DNA of 49,436 bases from contig NZ_BMQA01000048.1 in the NCBI RefSeq assembly GCF_014647875.1, positions 1 through 49,436 on the forward strand, written 5' to 3'. The translations under genes and the position numbers were made by a program. The notes beneath the pieces were generated by a model. That model worked only from the letters and a program-made list of their open reading frames with translations, was not told where the DNA came from and did no database searches. Positions 8,388 to 17,371 of this stretch are shown piece by piece. Every line of letters begins with the position of its first letter. Within the stretch, counting starts at the first letter, position 1. Origin of the DNA: Streptomyces brasiliensis. GTDB lineage: Bacteria > Actinomycetota > Actinomycetes > Streptomycetales > Streptomycetaceae.

Positions 8388-9341
8388 ATGCCCGCGAAGG
8401 GTAAGCACCGCCATCCCAAGACCCAGCGCTTCACCCGCTCGATCGCCGTCGCCGTCGCCGGCACCGGCGGCGCCGCGCTGGCTCTGCCGCTCATCGGGGC
8501 CACCGGCGCCCATGCGGCCACCCCGCAGTCCGTTTCCGAAAAGACCGTCCAGTCGGCCCCGGTGGTCGAGAAGAAGACCGCGGCGACGAATTCCGGCGCC
8601 CGCTTCTACACCGTGCAGCCCGGCGACTACCTGTCGAAGATCGCCGTCGACCATCACGTCCGCGGCGGCTGGCCGCAGCTCTACCGGGACAACCGCGCGG
8701 CCGTCGGCGACGACCCCTCCCTGATCCACCCGGGCCTGAAGCTCACGTTCGGCCGCACGGTCACGACGACCTCCGCGCCGGCCGCTCCCGCGCCCTCGCA
8801 GTCGTCGGCCGAGCAGTCCGCTCCGGCCAAGGCCACGCAGTCCGCGCAGGAGACCCAGGCGCCGGCCTCGTCCGCGCCCGCCACCGCGTCGAACGTGTCG
8901 GCCCAGAACGCCACCACCACTCCGGACACCGGCACCGGCTACGTCCTCCCCGTGGACAGCCCCGCCATCGGCACCGCCTACCACGTGGCGGGCAGCATGT
9001 GGTCCAGCGGCTACCACACCGGCGTCGACTTCGTCGTCCCGACCGGCACCCCGCTGAAGGCGGTCGGCGCGGGCACCGTCGTCTCCGCCGGTTGGGGCGG
9101 CGCGTACGGCAACCAGGTCGTCATCAAGCTGGCCGACGGCTACTACGCGCAGTACGCCCACCTCTCCCAGCTCTCCGTCTCGGCCGGCCAGACCGTGACC
9201 GCAGGACAGCAGGTCGGCCTCTCCGGCGCGACCGGCAACGTGACCGGCCCGCACCTGCACTTCGAGATCCGCACCACGCCGGACTACGGCTCGGACGTGG
9301 ACCCGGTCGTCTACCTCCGCTCGCACGGCGTCGCCGTCTGA
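8388..9341 (+). CDS. secreted LysM and M23 peptidase cell-wall hydrolase
   Basis: The protein has 317 residues. A basic N-terminus and hydrophobic core ending at AHA form a signal peptide (cleavage near residue 44). A LysM peptidoglycan-binding module begins at about residue 73 (YTVQPGDYLSKIAVDHHV). An Ala/Ser/Gln-rich linker follows, then a C-terminal M23 peptidase with HTGVD (zinc His and Asp) and HLHFE (catalytic and zinc His). It should cut peptide cross-links in the cell wall outside the membrane. GGAGAGGA lies seven bases before the ATG. The c-di-AMP riboswitch in its leader links it to the group of c-di-AMP-controlled wall-remodelling enzymes involved in germination and growth. Confidence 0.93.
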   Translation: MPAKGKHRHPKTQRFTRSIAVAVAGTGGAALALPLIGATGAHAATPQSVSEKTVQSAPVVEKKTAATNSGARFYTVQPGDYLSKIAVDHHVRGGWPQLYRDNRAAVGDDPSLIHPGLKLTFGRTVTTTSAPAAPAPSQSSAEQSAPAKATQSAQETQAPASSAPATASNVSAQNATTTPDTGTGYVLPVDSPAIGTAYHVAGSMWSSGYHTGVDFVVPTGTPLKAVGAGTVVSAGWGGAYGNQVVIKLADGYYAQYAHLSQLSVSAGQTVTAGQQVGLSGATGNVTGPHLHFEIRTTPDYGSDVDPVVYLRSHGVAV

Positions 9342-9359
9342 CGGACTGTCCCGCAAGCC

Positions 9360-9400
9360 GCCGAAGGCCGGACCCCCGATCCCCGGGTCCGGCCTTCGGC
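9360..9400 (+). terminator. intrinsic-type terminator hairpin
   Basis: A perfect 16-bp inverted repeat (GCCGAAGGCCGGACCC at 9360-9375 with its complement at 9385-9400) encloses a 9-nt loop, 18 bp after the M23 peptidase stop. There is no long T-tract, which is common in streptomycetes. It should end the riboswitch-controlled transcript. Confidence 0.75.
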
Positions 9401-9530
9401 GTTGGGGGTCCGGGGTTCGTCCATGGCGTATTCCCCGTTGGCAAAGTCTTTAGGAGTGGCTTATCTCACCGTTCGTCAACCCCTTCCTACGATCGCGTAA
9501 GTCACATCCGAAGGTGAATCATGGGCCGAT

Positions 9531-10349
9531 GTGGCAGACGATTCGAAGAGGGACAACAGAGCAGTGATCGGGTCGTACGTGGCGGTGGGGGACAGCTTCA
9601 CCGAGGGCGTCGGCGACCCCGGCCCCGACGGGTCGTTCGTCGGCTGGGCGGACCGGTTCGCGGTCCTGCTCGCGGACCGGCAGCCCGAAGGTGACTTCCA
9701 GTACACCAACCTGGCCGTGCGCGGAAAGCTGCTCGACCAGATCGTGACGGACCAGATTCCGCAGGCCGTCGAACTCGCGCCGGACCTGGTGTCCTTCTGC
9801 GCGGGCGGCAACGACATCATCCGGCCCGGCACCGACCCCGATGACGTGGCCGAGCGCTTCGAACGGGCAGTGGCCCGGCTGACGTCCGCTGCCGGCACCG
9901 TCATGGTGACGACCGGCTTCGACACCCGCGGCGTCCCCGTGCTCAAGCATCTGCGCGGCAAGATCGCGACGTACAACGGGCACGTCCGGGCCATCGCCGA
10001 CCGGTACGGCTGCCCCGTGCTGGACCTCTGGTCCCTCAAGACCGTCCAGGACCGGCGGGCCTGGGACGACGACCGGCTCCACCTCTCACCCGAGGGCCAC
10101 ACGCGCGTGGCGCTCCGTGCCGGCCAGGTCCTCGGCCTGGACGTCCCGGCCGACCCGGACCAGCCCTGGCCGCCGCTGCCGCCCCGCGGCACGCTCGACA
10201 TCCGGCGCGACGACGTGCACTGGGCCCGTGAGTACCTGGTCCCCTGGATCGGCCGCCGCCTGCGCGGCGAGTCCTCGGGCGATCATGCGACCGCCAAGGG
10301 CGCGCTGTCCCCGGACGACATCAAGATGCGGATCGCCTCGGTGGCCTGA
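9531..10349 (+). CDS. SGNH/GDSL-family hydrolase
   Basis: The product is a 272-residue serine hydrolase of the SGNH fold. The blocks are AVGDSFTEG (catalytic Ser), the oxyanion-hole glycine region, CAGGNDII (block III Asn), and DDRLHLSPEGH, which supplies the Asp-x-x-His pair. There is no signal peptide, so it is probably an intracellular esterase or lipase; the substrate is unknown. The GTG at 9531 is the assigned start, but a GTG at 9564 (before IGSYVAVGDS) preserves the whole domain and is possible. A C-terminal stretch (WAREYLVPWIGRRLRG) is amphipathic. It converges on the broken TetR gene. Confidence 0.85.
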   Translation: MADDSKRDNRAVIGSYVAVGDSFTEGVGDPGPDGSFVGWADRFAVLLADRQPEGDFQYTNLAVRGKLLDQIVTDQIPQAVELAPDLVSFCAGGNDIIRPGTDPDDVAERFERAVARLTSAAGTVMVTTGFDTRGVPVLKHLRGKIATYNGHVRAIADRYGCPVLDLWSLKTVQDRRAWDDDRLHLSPEGHTRVALRAGQVLGLDVPADPDQPWPPLPPRGTLDIRRDDVHWAREYLVPWIGRRLRGESSGDHATAKGALSPDDIKMRIASVA

Positions 10350-10434
10350 GGCACTCGTGGGGCTGGGCGAGCACGAGCACGCGCAGCCCCGCCGGGACGG
10401 TCACCGCTCCTGCGCGGTCGCCGCCTCGCGGCGT

Positions 10435-11039
10435 TCACCGCACCTGTCCGGTCAACGCCTCGCGCCGCAGCCCGAGTTCCCGGGCGAGCGCCTCGTCCAC
10501 CCATTCCTGGGCCCGTGAACGCGGCACCGCGCCGGCGTACGACGTCAGTTGTACGGCCGGTCCGTCGAGGAGGGCCGTCAGGCGCAGGGCCGTGCCGGCC
10601 GGGTCGGGGCAGCTGAACTCGCCCGCCGCCACGCCCCCCGCGATGACCTCGGTGAGCGCGGCCTCCCACTGCCGGTCCAGGTCCCGCGTCACGTCCCGCA
10701 GGGCGGGTTCGCGCGGGGCGACCACCCAGCCCTCGATCGCCGGACCCTGGCCTGACCGGTCGGCGCGTACCAGCGGTCGGCGGACCGCAGCCGCCGCAGC
10801 GCGTTCGTGCGCCGGCCCAGCAGCTTGCGCAGGTGCGCGAGGTCGTCCTCCGCGGCGAAGGTGACAGCGGCGCCGACCACCTTCTCCTTCGTCGAGAAGT
10901 GGTACAGGACAAGTGCGTTGCTCACCCCGAGCGCCGAGGCCACGTCCTCGATCCTGACGGCCACGCCGCGCGCCTCGATCTGCTCGACGGCGGCCCGCAG
11001 CAACTCCTCCCGCCGCTCGGTCACACTCAACCGCACCAC
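10435..11039 (-). pseudogene. TetR-family regulator, frameshifted
   Basis: Two overlapping minus-strand frames together make one TetR protein. The N-terminal frame (GTG at 11039) gives the helix-turn-helix (VAVRIEDVASALGVSNALVL then YHFSTKEKVV) and runs into DRWYAPTGQA. The C-terminal frame resumes at IEGWVVAPREPALRD and continues to the stop at 10435. Between GQA and IEGW only 11 nt remain, where relatives have about 15-18 by memory, so bases are missing and the frame is broken near 10745-10755. A sequencing error is possible, but the neighbouring dehydrogenase remnant makes real decay plausible. Confidence 0.75.
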
Positions 11040-11077
11040 GCCGTCACCCTACGCGTGTTGCACGCCGGTCCACGAAG

Positions 11078-11497
11078 TCACTCCACGAACTGGTAGTCGA
11101 GCCGGATACGGCCGTCCTCGCCCAGGACCAGGAACTCCCGCCCGCCGCCGGCCGCCCGGCCCTCCTGACGGTTGTAGGACTCCCAGCGGAATGTGATCAC
11201 GTCGCGCAGGAGTACGGGGGCTTCCTGGACACGGAAGAGGTACGTCCCCGGGGCGACGAAGTCCTCGTACGCCCGCTCCACGCGCGCGCACAACTCTTCG
11301 TGGCCGCGGGCCTCGAGGACGGCGGTGGTGAAGCCGAGGCCCACCGCCTTGTCGTGCATCTCCTGGGGCGGTCGGAGGATGTGCAGGCCGTCCTCCGCCC
11401 AGAGGTCGTGCACGGTCTTGCGGCGGGCCCCGGGGTCCGGTTCGTTCCAGACGCCGATGTAGCGGTCGATCAGGGACTGCGGGTCGATGGCGGGCAC
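11078..11497 (-). CDS. SnoaL/NTF2-like protein
   Basis: This is a small 139-residue protein with the pattern of the NTF2-like superfamily: an N-terminal helix LIDRYIGVWNEPD, then HDLWAEDGLH, a central helix (GHEELCARVERAYEDF), and a C-terminal beta sheet rich in alternating hydrophobics (FRWESYNR, EFLVLGEDGRIRLDYQFVE). Members of this fold include polyketide cyclases and many proteins of unknown ligand. It lies 38 bp upstream of the broken TetR gene in the same direction and may once have been its partner. A specific activity cannot be assigned. Confidence 0.75.
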   Translation of the reverse strand: MPAIDPQSLIDRYIGVWNEPDPGARRKTVHDLWAEDGLHILRPPQEMHDKAVGLGFTTAVLEARGHEELCARVERAYEDFVAPGTYLFRVQEAPVLLRDVITFRWESYNRQEGRAAGGGREFLVLGEDGRIRLDYQFVE

Positions 11498-11632
11498 GAT
11501 GCTCCTCGCGGCGGTCGGTGGACCGGTGGATCAGCGCTGCGCTGTGTGCCCTCGACTCTGCCGCCGTCGCGCCCGTGCCTCAATTCCCGGCAGGGTATGA
11601 GGGGCCGGACGCAGGAGACGCCGCAGGCAATG

Positions 11633-12355
11633 TCACCGGTACCGGCCGAACCGCTCCGCGATCACGTTCACGTGCTCGGTCGCGATGGCGTGTGCGGCGG
11701 CGCGCGGGGTCGTGCCGTCCGTCTCCGCGCGGGCCGGCACCAGCTCGACGAGGGCGCGCACGGAGCGTCGTGTATGGGTGAACGCCTCCTCGGCGTCGGG
11801 GCCGATGTCCCCGAACAGGGTCCACCACCGGGCGTTCGTACCGGAGTCGACCACCACGTCCGGCAGCACGGTCACCCCGCGCGCCGCGAGCAGCCGCTCT
11901 GCCTCGGGCAGCACCGGCATGCTGGCCGCCTCGACGATCCAGCGGGCGCCGATCCGCCCCTGGTCGGCGGTGTCGATCGCGTACGACACCGCCGCCGGGA
12001 ACAGCACCTCCGCGTCGCTGGACAACCAGGCGTCACCCGGCAGTTCACGGTCGCCGGGACGCAGCGCCGAGCGGTCCACCGTGCCGTGGGCGTCCCGCTC
12101 CGCCAGCAGCGCCCCGACATCGAGTCGGGCGGGGTTCGCGAGCGTGCCCGTGACGTCGGCCACGGCGACGACGGTCAGCCCGGCGCGGGCGAGAAAGCGG
12201 GCCGTGGCCCCGCCCATGGTGCCCAGCCCCTGCACCGCGACACGTGTGCCCCGGTACGGCACTCCGGCCCGGTCCAGCGTCGCGAGCACCGACGCCGCCC
12301 CCCGCAGCCGCCGACCAGCTCGTCCAGGCCGATCCCGTCCACATCGAAAGCATGC
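11633..12355 (-). pseudogene. Glu/Leu/Phe/Val dehydrogenase remnant (NAD-binding half)
   Basis: Only the Rossmann half of an amino-acid dehydrogenase survives: AAASVLATL-like GAASVLATLDRAG, then VAVQGLGTMGGATARFLARA, VVAVADVTG, and DSGTNARWWTLFGDI, ending in EHVNVIAERFGRYR. The N-terminal catalytic domain with the substrate lysine is missing. The last homologous bit upstream, AFDVDGIGLDELVGG, lies in a different frame, and the switch is close to a run of six C at 12298-12303. The gene is therefore both truncated and frameshifted. The next gene begins about 100 bp away on the other strand. Confidence 0.75.
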
Positions 12356-12452
12356 CGAGACCCTGTCGACGCTCGTCTGCCGGGGCGTGACACCTGGCTG
12401 TCGGAGGGGCCGACCATAATGGATGGCCTGACCGACTCCACCAGGAGGTACC

Positions 12453-13652
12453 GTGACCGGTTTGCGTTCCCTGAGCTCCGGGCTCCGCGCGCTGCAGCCC
12501 GCGGCCTTCGGCGCCGACCCGGGCGGTGAACGCCTGGCGCGGATCCGCAGATCGCCCCACTTCAAGGACGGCGTCTTCCAGAATCCGGGGGGCACCGCCC
12601 GCACCCGGCCCTCCGGTTCGATGCTGGACTTCGCGAAGGTCTACTTCGACAAGGACCTGCGCCCGCGCCGCGCCCCCGAGGGCACGGTGCCCGTACACGC
12701 CACCACACTCGCCGACTTGGCCAAGCCGCCCGCCACCGGGCTGAGGCTGACCTGGATGGGCCACTCCAGCGTGCTCGCGGAGATCGACGGTCGGCGCGTG
12801 CTCTTCGACCCCGTCTGGGGCGAGCGTTGTTCCCCTTTCGCGTTCGTCGGGCCGAAGCGCCTCCACCCGGCGCCGCTGCCGCTGGCCGCGCTCGGCCCGG
12901 TCGACGTGGTGGTCATCTCGCACGACCACTACGACCACCTCGACATGCCCACGATCAAGGAGCTGGCCGGCACGGACACCGTGTTCGCCGTCCCGCTGGG
13001 CGTCGGCGCCCATCTGGAGCACTGGGGCGTGTCCGCGGACCGGCTGCGCGAACTGGACTGGCACGAGGCGACCAAGGTCGGCGGACTCACCCTGACCGCC
13101 ACCCCGGCCCGGCACTTCTGCGGCCGCGGCCTGCGCAACACCCAGCACACCCTCTGGGCCTCGTGGGCCGTCGCCGGCGACGAGCACCGGATCTACCACA
13201 GCGGCGACACCGGCTACTTCGAGGGCTTCAAGGACATAGGCGCCGAGTACGGCCCCTTCGACGCGACGATGATCCAGATCGGTGCGTACAGCGAGTTCTG
13301 GCCCGACATCCACATGACACCCGAGGAGGGCATGCGTGCCCACCTCGACCTCCAGGGCGGCTGGCCGCACGGCGTGATGATGCCCATCCACTGGGGCACG
13401 TTCAATCTCGCCCCGCACGCCTGGGCGGAGCCGGGGGCCTGGACCAAGGACGCGGCCGATGCGGTGGGGCAGGCGGCGGCGTTCCCCACACCGGGTGAGC
13501 CCTTCGAGCCGAGCGGACAGCTGCCCGTCGAGCCCTGGTGGCAGGGAGTGTCCGCGCCGCTCGCCACGCCGTGGCGCCGTACCGGGGAGCCCGTGCCCGC
13601 GCCCGCGCCCGCGCCCGCCCACGAGGACCTCGACCTGGCGAGCGAGGCGTGA
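12453..13652 (+). CDS. metallo-beta-lactamase-fold hydrolase (UlaG/NAPE-PLD-like)
   Basis: The 399-residue protein has the metallo-beta-lactamase fold: WMGHSSVLAEIDGRRVLFDP, the metal-binding HDHYDHLD, ARHFCGRG, HSGDTGYF and a C-terminal PIHWGTF. The layout resembles lipoprotein or phospholipid-cleaving members of the UlaG/NAPE-PLD group and the common actinobacterial MBL-fold hydrolases; the substrate is unknown. The GTG start at 12453 is well supported by AGGAGGT four to five bases upstream. A proline-alanine repeat (PAPAPAPAPA) near the C-terminus comes from CCCGCG codon repeats and is probably a flexible tail. A strong terminator follows. Confidence 0.85.
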   Translation: MTGLRSLSSGLRALQPAAFGADPGGERLARIRRSPHFKDGVFQNPGGTARTRPSGSMLDFAKVYFDKDLRPRRAPEGTVPVHATTLADLAKPPATGLRLTWMGHSSVLAEIDGRRVLFDPVWGERCSPFAFVGPKRLHPAPLPLAALGPVDVVVISHDHYDHLDMPTIKELAGTDTVFAVPLGVGAHLEHWGVSADRLRELDWHEATKVGGLTLTATPARHFCGRGLRNTQHTLWASWAVAGDEHRIYHSGDTGYFEGFKDIGAEYGPFDATMIQIGAYSEFWPDIHMTPEEGMRAHLDLQGGWPHGVMMPIHWGTFNLAPHAWAEPGAWTKDAADAVGQAAAFPTPGEPFEPSGQLPVEPWWQGVSAPLATPWRRTGEPVPAPAPAPAHEDLDLASEA

Positions 13653-14227
13653 GCCCAGGCCCGCTGACCGGGCACGCGTGAACTTCTTTCCGTACGGCCC
13701 TGTCCGCGGCGTGGCGCCGAGGACAGGGCCGTACGCCATGTCTGTCCCGGAGGATCCCGGGCGATCTCACGTGAGAGGCGAGCGCCGGCCGACACGGCCG
13801 GTGACGTCGGCGCCGGTGCGGCCGGGAACGGAGGAGGTCCAGGAAGTCTCGAGGCGGGCCGGTCGCGGGTGGACAACCCGGGGAAAACGGATGGCCGGTG
13901 AGGGTCGGGGAGCGGATGCCGCCCCGACCCTCGCCGACTCTTCGTGACCGCTTCCGACCAGGTCGGATCGTTCCGTTTTCGTTCGGAGTCGCGAATCTCG
14001 CAGGGCTATCGGTCTGTCGTACGACGCCTCATACCAGAGCGGGACTGTCTGCGGGGGACTTTGTCGACTGCCCACCGCACATGATGCGCAGGCGACTACT
14101 GTGAGTGGCCGCCGGACGACGCAGGGCCGAAAACCATCGGCGCTGCCGACCGGCACGCGATGGCGCATGCCCATGTCGCGCATCCCGCGCGAACAATCAG
14201 GCCCGACGGACCCGTACGAGGACACCG
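13653..14227. other. intergenic region before the conservon
   Basis: This 575-bp gap holds the MBL gene terminator (13691-13735) and must contain the conservon promoter. Its GC content is slightly lower around 13960-14100 (CCGTTTTCGTTCGG and nearby). Open frames on both strands here have atypical composition and no recognisable domains. I see no RNA gene or convincing operator. Confidence 0.4.
13691..13735 (+). terminator. terminator hairpin after the MBL hydrolase
   Basis: A perfect 15-bp stem, CGTACGGCCCTGTCC (13691-13705), pairs with its complement at 13721-13735 around a 15-nt loop. It begins 39 bp after the stop codon. It has no T-tract on either side, as is usual in this GC-rich genome. 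Confidence 0.7.
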
Positions 14228-16453
14228 ATGGCTCAGCTTCGTGCACCGGCCGCACGCGCCGACCGCCGTGAGGGCGGCCGGCACGGACGACCGGTCACCC
14301 GCCCCGTTCCGGCGCTGCCCGAGACCCACATACGGCCCCAACTCCTGCGCCTGGCCGTGCTGCCACCCGTCGGGGTCGCCCTCAGCGGCACCGCGGCCGT
14401 CCTGTTCACCGTCCGCTCCACCGGCGCACGGCCCGGCATCGTCCTGTGGGCCGTCCTCGCCGGAGCCCTCGCGGTGACCGTCGCAGGCATCGTGATCGCC
14501 GCCGTGGCCGCGGGCCGCACCGCCCGCTCGGTGGGCCACCGTGTCGGCGCCCTGCGCCGCAACACCGCGCGTGGCGAGGCCGATCTGCGCTTGCTGCTCG
14601 AGGCGCTGCGCCGGGGCGACGGACCCCCGCCGCAGCGCAAGCTGCGCGGCGGACCCCCGCAGGACGCCGACGACTTCGAGCTGCTCGCCGCCGATCTGGC
14701 CCGCGCTCACGACGGCGCCGTCACCGCCGTCGTGAGCGCCGCACAGCTCTCCAGCCAGGCCGGCAGCGCACAGAAGCTCGAGGTCTTCGTCAACCTCGCG
14801 CGACGGCTGCAGTCCCTCGTGCACCGGGAGATCTCCATCCTCGACGAGATCGAGAACGAGATCGAGGACCCGGATCTGCTCAAGGGCCTGTTCCACGTCG
14901 ACCACCTCGCCACCCGCATCCGGCGGCACGCCGAGAACCTGGCCGTGCTCGGCGGTGCCGTCTCGCGGCGGCAGTGGAGCAACCCCGTCTCCATGACCGA
15001 GGTGCTGCGGTCGGCCATCGCCGAGGTCGAGCAGTACTCCCGGGTCAAGCTCGTCCCGCCCATCGATGGCGAACTGCGCGGCCACGCCGTCGCCGACGTC
15101 ATCCATCTGCTCGCCGAACTCGTCGAGAACGCCACGGTGTTCTCGGCCCCGCACACCCAGGTGCTGCTGCGCGCCAACCTCGTCACGGCCGGGCTCGCCG
15201 TCGAGGTCGAGGACCGGGGCCTGGGCATGCCGGTCGGCGAACAGAGCAGGATGAACGCCCTTCTCGCCGACCCCGATCAGGTCAACGTCGGCAGCCTGCT
15301 CGCCGACGGCCGCATCGGCCTCTTCGTGGTCTCCCAGCTCGCCCGTCGGCACGGTATCAACGTCCGGCTGCAGACGAACATCTACGGCGGCGTCCAGGCC
15401 GTCATCGTCGTTCCGCAGGGGCTGTTGGGTACGGCACCGGGTGCGCCCGGAGCCGTACCGCAGCCGCGGGGCGCGGGGGGTGTGCCGCCCAACGGGGGAC
15501 GGCGTGCGGGATCAACAGCCGGGGCGCCTGCGGGAGTCGTGCCCGGGGGAGCGGTGCCCGGTGCGCGGAACGGCTCCTACGCCGGGTCTGCCGGGCCCAA
15601 CTGGTCCACGGCGCCAGGTCAGCAGCCGCAGCCGCAGCCGCAGCCGCAGCCGCAGTCGTCGGGTCGGCCCGCGTCGTCCGTGGAGACGGCCGGTGGACAA
15701 CGGCGGCTCGTGCAGCCCGATGCCGTGCGGCCACCGACCGTCGCCTCGGCGGAAGGCGGCGCGCCCGCGCCCCTGCCGGTGCGTGGCCCCAGCGAGGCTC
15801 GGCCCAATCCCGCGGAGGCCGTACCCGGAACCAGGTACGACGAACGTCCCGGCGCCGAGAACACCCAGGCCGTCGCGCCCGCCTCGCGCACCGGCACCGT
15901 GCGCGGCACCATGGGCAGGCCCCAACTGCCGCGCCGCCGCGCCCAGGAACACCTCGCCCCCCAGCTCAAGGGCGGCCCCGCACCACGCCAGGAGAGCGAG
16001 ACCCTCGCCGGCCACGACCCCGGCCTCATGGCCGCCTTCCAGCGTGGCATCGGCCTGGCCGAGACAGAGCAGCACGTGGAGGCGACGGACACGGGGAGGG
16101 CGGGGGCGACGGCTGAGTCGCAGCCCGTGGACAGGGGAGCGACCGACACGGGTGCGGCACACATGGGGCCGGGACACATGGGCCAGGGGGATATGGGGCA
16201 CATGGGTCCGGACCACGTAGGTCCCGAGCACATGGACTCCGCTCACACGGACCCACTCCAAGCGCCCCACATGGACGCGCCCCACGTGGACGCACCGCAC
16301 ATGGAACCCGCACCCACGCCGGGCGCCACCCCTACCCTCACCCCCCGCCCCACAGGCCTCCCGCACCCGGACGCGGCCCTCGCAGAGGCCAGTCTCCGTG
16401 CGCCTGAACCCGAACTCACCGCGCGGCCCGACGGGAGCGCGCCGGCCGGATGA
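14228..16453 (+). CDS. cvnA: conservon sensor CvnA (histidine-kinase-like ATPase)
   Basis: This 741-residue protein is the receptor of a conservon. After a short basic N-terminus come two hydrophobic helices (about residues 40-60 and 75-100). Next is a dimerisation region with DHLATRIRRHAENLAVLGG and a GHKL ATPase domain (N box ELVENATVFSAP, G1 EDRGLGMP, G2 GLFVVSQLA). The last 320 residues are low-complexity: a QPQPQPQPQPQ stretch, an ARG/PRO-rich region, and a repeat rich in His-Met pairs encoded at about 16153-16311. The ATG at 14228 has GAGGA at good distance; frames upstream look non-coding. It is the first gene of the cvnABCD operon, thought to form a membrane complex that acts like a G-protein switch. 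Confidence 0.9.
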   Translation: MAQLRAPAARADRREGGRHGRPVTRPVPALPETHIRPQLLRLAVLPPVGVALSGTAAVLFTVRSTGARPGIVLWAVLAGALAVTVAGIVIAAVAAGRTARSVGHRVGALRRNTARGEADLRLLLEALRRGDGPPPQRKLRGGPPQDADDFELLAADLARAHDGAVTAVVSAAQLSSQAGSAQKLEVFVNLARRLQSLVHREISILDEIENEIEDPDLLKGLFHVDHLATRIRRHAENLAVLGGAVSRRQWSNPVSMTEVLRSAIAEVEQYSRVKLVPPIDGELRGHAVADVIHLLAELVENATVFSAPHTQVLLRANLVTAGLAVEVEDRGLGMPVGEQSRMNALLADPDQVNVGSLLADGRIGLFVVSQLARRHGINVRLQTNIYGGVQAVIVVPQGLLGTAPGAPGAVPQPRGAGGVPPNGGRRAGSTAGAPAGVVPGGAVPGARNGSYAGSAGPNWSTAPGQQPQPQPQPQPQSSGRPASSVETAGGQRRLVQPDAVRPPTVASAEGGAPAPLPVRGPSEARPNPAEAVPGTRYDERPGAENTQAVAPASRTGTVRGTMGRPQLPRRRAQEHLAPQLKGGPAPRQESETLAGHDPGLMAAFQRGIGLAETEQHVEATDTGRAGATAESQPVDRGATDTGAAHMGPGHMGQGDMGHMGPDHVGPEHMDSAHTDPLQAPHMDAPHVDAPHMEPAPTPGATPTLTPRPTGLPHPDAALAEASLRAPEPELTARPDGSAPAG
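16153..16311 (+). repeat. His-Met-rich repeat in the CvnA tail
   Basis: About 50 residues of the CvnA C-terminal region contain six HM dipeptides (AAHMG, PGHMG, MGHMG, EHMD, PHMD, PHME) and further H-V and H-T variants, spaced every 3-10 residues among Gly, Pro, Asp and Ala. The DNA repeats the core CACATGG. It is in frame with CvnA and ends before the final proline-rich stretch. Such sequences can bind soft metals, but no binding is shown here. Confidence 0.8.
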
Positions 16454-16562
16454 TCGGCTCAGTGACCTCCCCCATCTCCACCCCTGTCCCCAGCCTCGCC
16501 CTCACCCTCACCCCCACCCCCAGCGCTCCCGAGACCTTCGTACCCCAAGGAGTCGATCGACC

Positions 16563-16997
16563 ATGGCGAGCGATGCGCCGACCGCCCAGGTATCCGACCT
16601 CGACTGGCTGATGAGCGGCCTCGTGCAGCGCGTACCGCACACCACCAGCGCGCTCCTCCTGTCCTGCGACGGGCTCGTGAAGTCCGTGCACGGGCTCGAC
16701 CCCGACAGCGCCGACCACATGGCGGCCCTGGCCTCCGGCCTGTACTCCCTCGGCCGCAGCGCGGGCGTCCGGTTCGGTGACGGCGGGGACGTCCGGCAGG
16801 TCGTCGTCGAACTCGACTCGACCCTGCTGTTCGTCACCACCGCGGGCTCCGGCACCTGTCTCGCCGTGCTGGCCGGCCGCGAGGCCGACGCCGCCGTCCT
16901 CGGCTACGAGATGGCGATGCTGGTCAAGAGCGTCCGCCCGTATCTGGTGACCGCGCCACGGCAGCACCCCGTCGAACCCCCGGCGATGAGGCCTTGA
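16563..16997 (+). CDS. cvnB: conservon roadblock/LC7 protein CvnB
   Basis: The product is a 144-residue roadblock/LC7 domain protein that starts MASDAPTAQVSDLDWLM and contains SALLLSCDGLVKS, ALASGLYSLGRSAG and LLFVTTAGSGTCLAVLA, as in MglB-like conservon proteins. These proteins bind the CvnD GTPase and link it to CvnA. AAGGAG lies about ten bases before the ATG. The stop codon overlaps the region of the next gene's start. The gap to cvnA is 109 bp and is filled with CCC-rich DNA of no clear function. Confidence 0.92.
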   Translation: MASDAPTAQVSDLDWLMSGLVQRVPHTTSALLLSCDGLVKSVHGLDPDSADHMAALASGLYSLGRSAGVRFGDGGDVRQVVVELDSTLLFVTTAGSGTCLAVLAGREADAAVLGYEMAMLVKSVRPYLVTAPRQHPVEPPAMRP

Positions 16998-16999
16998 GC

Positions 17000-17371
17000 G
17001 TGACGGCGGCCGGCGACGGGCCCTGGCTCGACGACGCGGCCGGACGCCTCGTGCGCCCGTTCACGGTGAGCAACGGCCGCACCAGGCCCACCGTCGCGCT
17101 CGACCTCATGTCGCAGTTGATGGCCACCGGAGCCACCCCGCTCGGCTATGTCGGCCCGGAGCACGCCCAGGTGCTCGACCTGTGCCACGGGCCCGTCCCG
17201 GTCGCCGAGATCGCCGCGTATCTGCGGCTCCCGGCGGCGGTCACCAAGGTGCTGCTCGCGGACCTGGTCGACTGCGGGGCGCTCACTGCCAAGCCCCCCG
17301 CTTTTTTCCACAACCCCACGGACCGGTCCCTACTGGAGGCAGTGCTCGATGGACTACGACGACAGCTCTGA
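17000..17371 (+). CDS. cvnC: conservon DUF742 protein CvnC
   Basis: This 123-residue DUF742 protein begins MTAAGDGPWLDDAAGRLVRP and continues with YTVSNGR-like FTVSNGRTRPT, then a winged-helix-like part (VLDLCHGPVPVAEIAAYL, LADLVDCGALT). I chose the GTG at 17000 because GATGAGG lies eight bases upstream; a TTG at 16994 overlapping the cvnB stop is the alternative. DUF742 proteins are the third component of conservons and may bind DNA or CvnD. The 3' end overlaps cvnD by 23 bp, so the two are likely translated together. Confidence 0.9.
   Translation: MTAAGDGPWLDDAAGRLVRPFTVSNGRTRPTVALDLMSQLMATGATPLGYVGPEHAQVLDLCHGPVPVAEIAAYLRLPAAVTKVLLADLVDCGALTAKPPAFFHNPTDRSLLEAVLDGLRRQL

Noticed and set aside
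13603..13620. CCCGCG tandem repeat as a possible regulatory repeat
   Set aside because: It is in frame and encodes the Pro-Ala tail of the MBL hydrolase.
13767..14255. Minus-strand frame of 162 codons before the conservon
   Set aside because: No ribosome-binding site, unusual residue composition and overlap with the cvnA start; probably chance.
15621..15660. CAGCCG tandem repeat
   Set aside because: It encodes the QPQP linker of CvnA; no CRISPR-like spacers are present.
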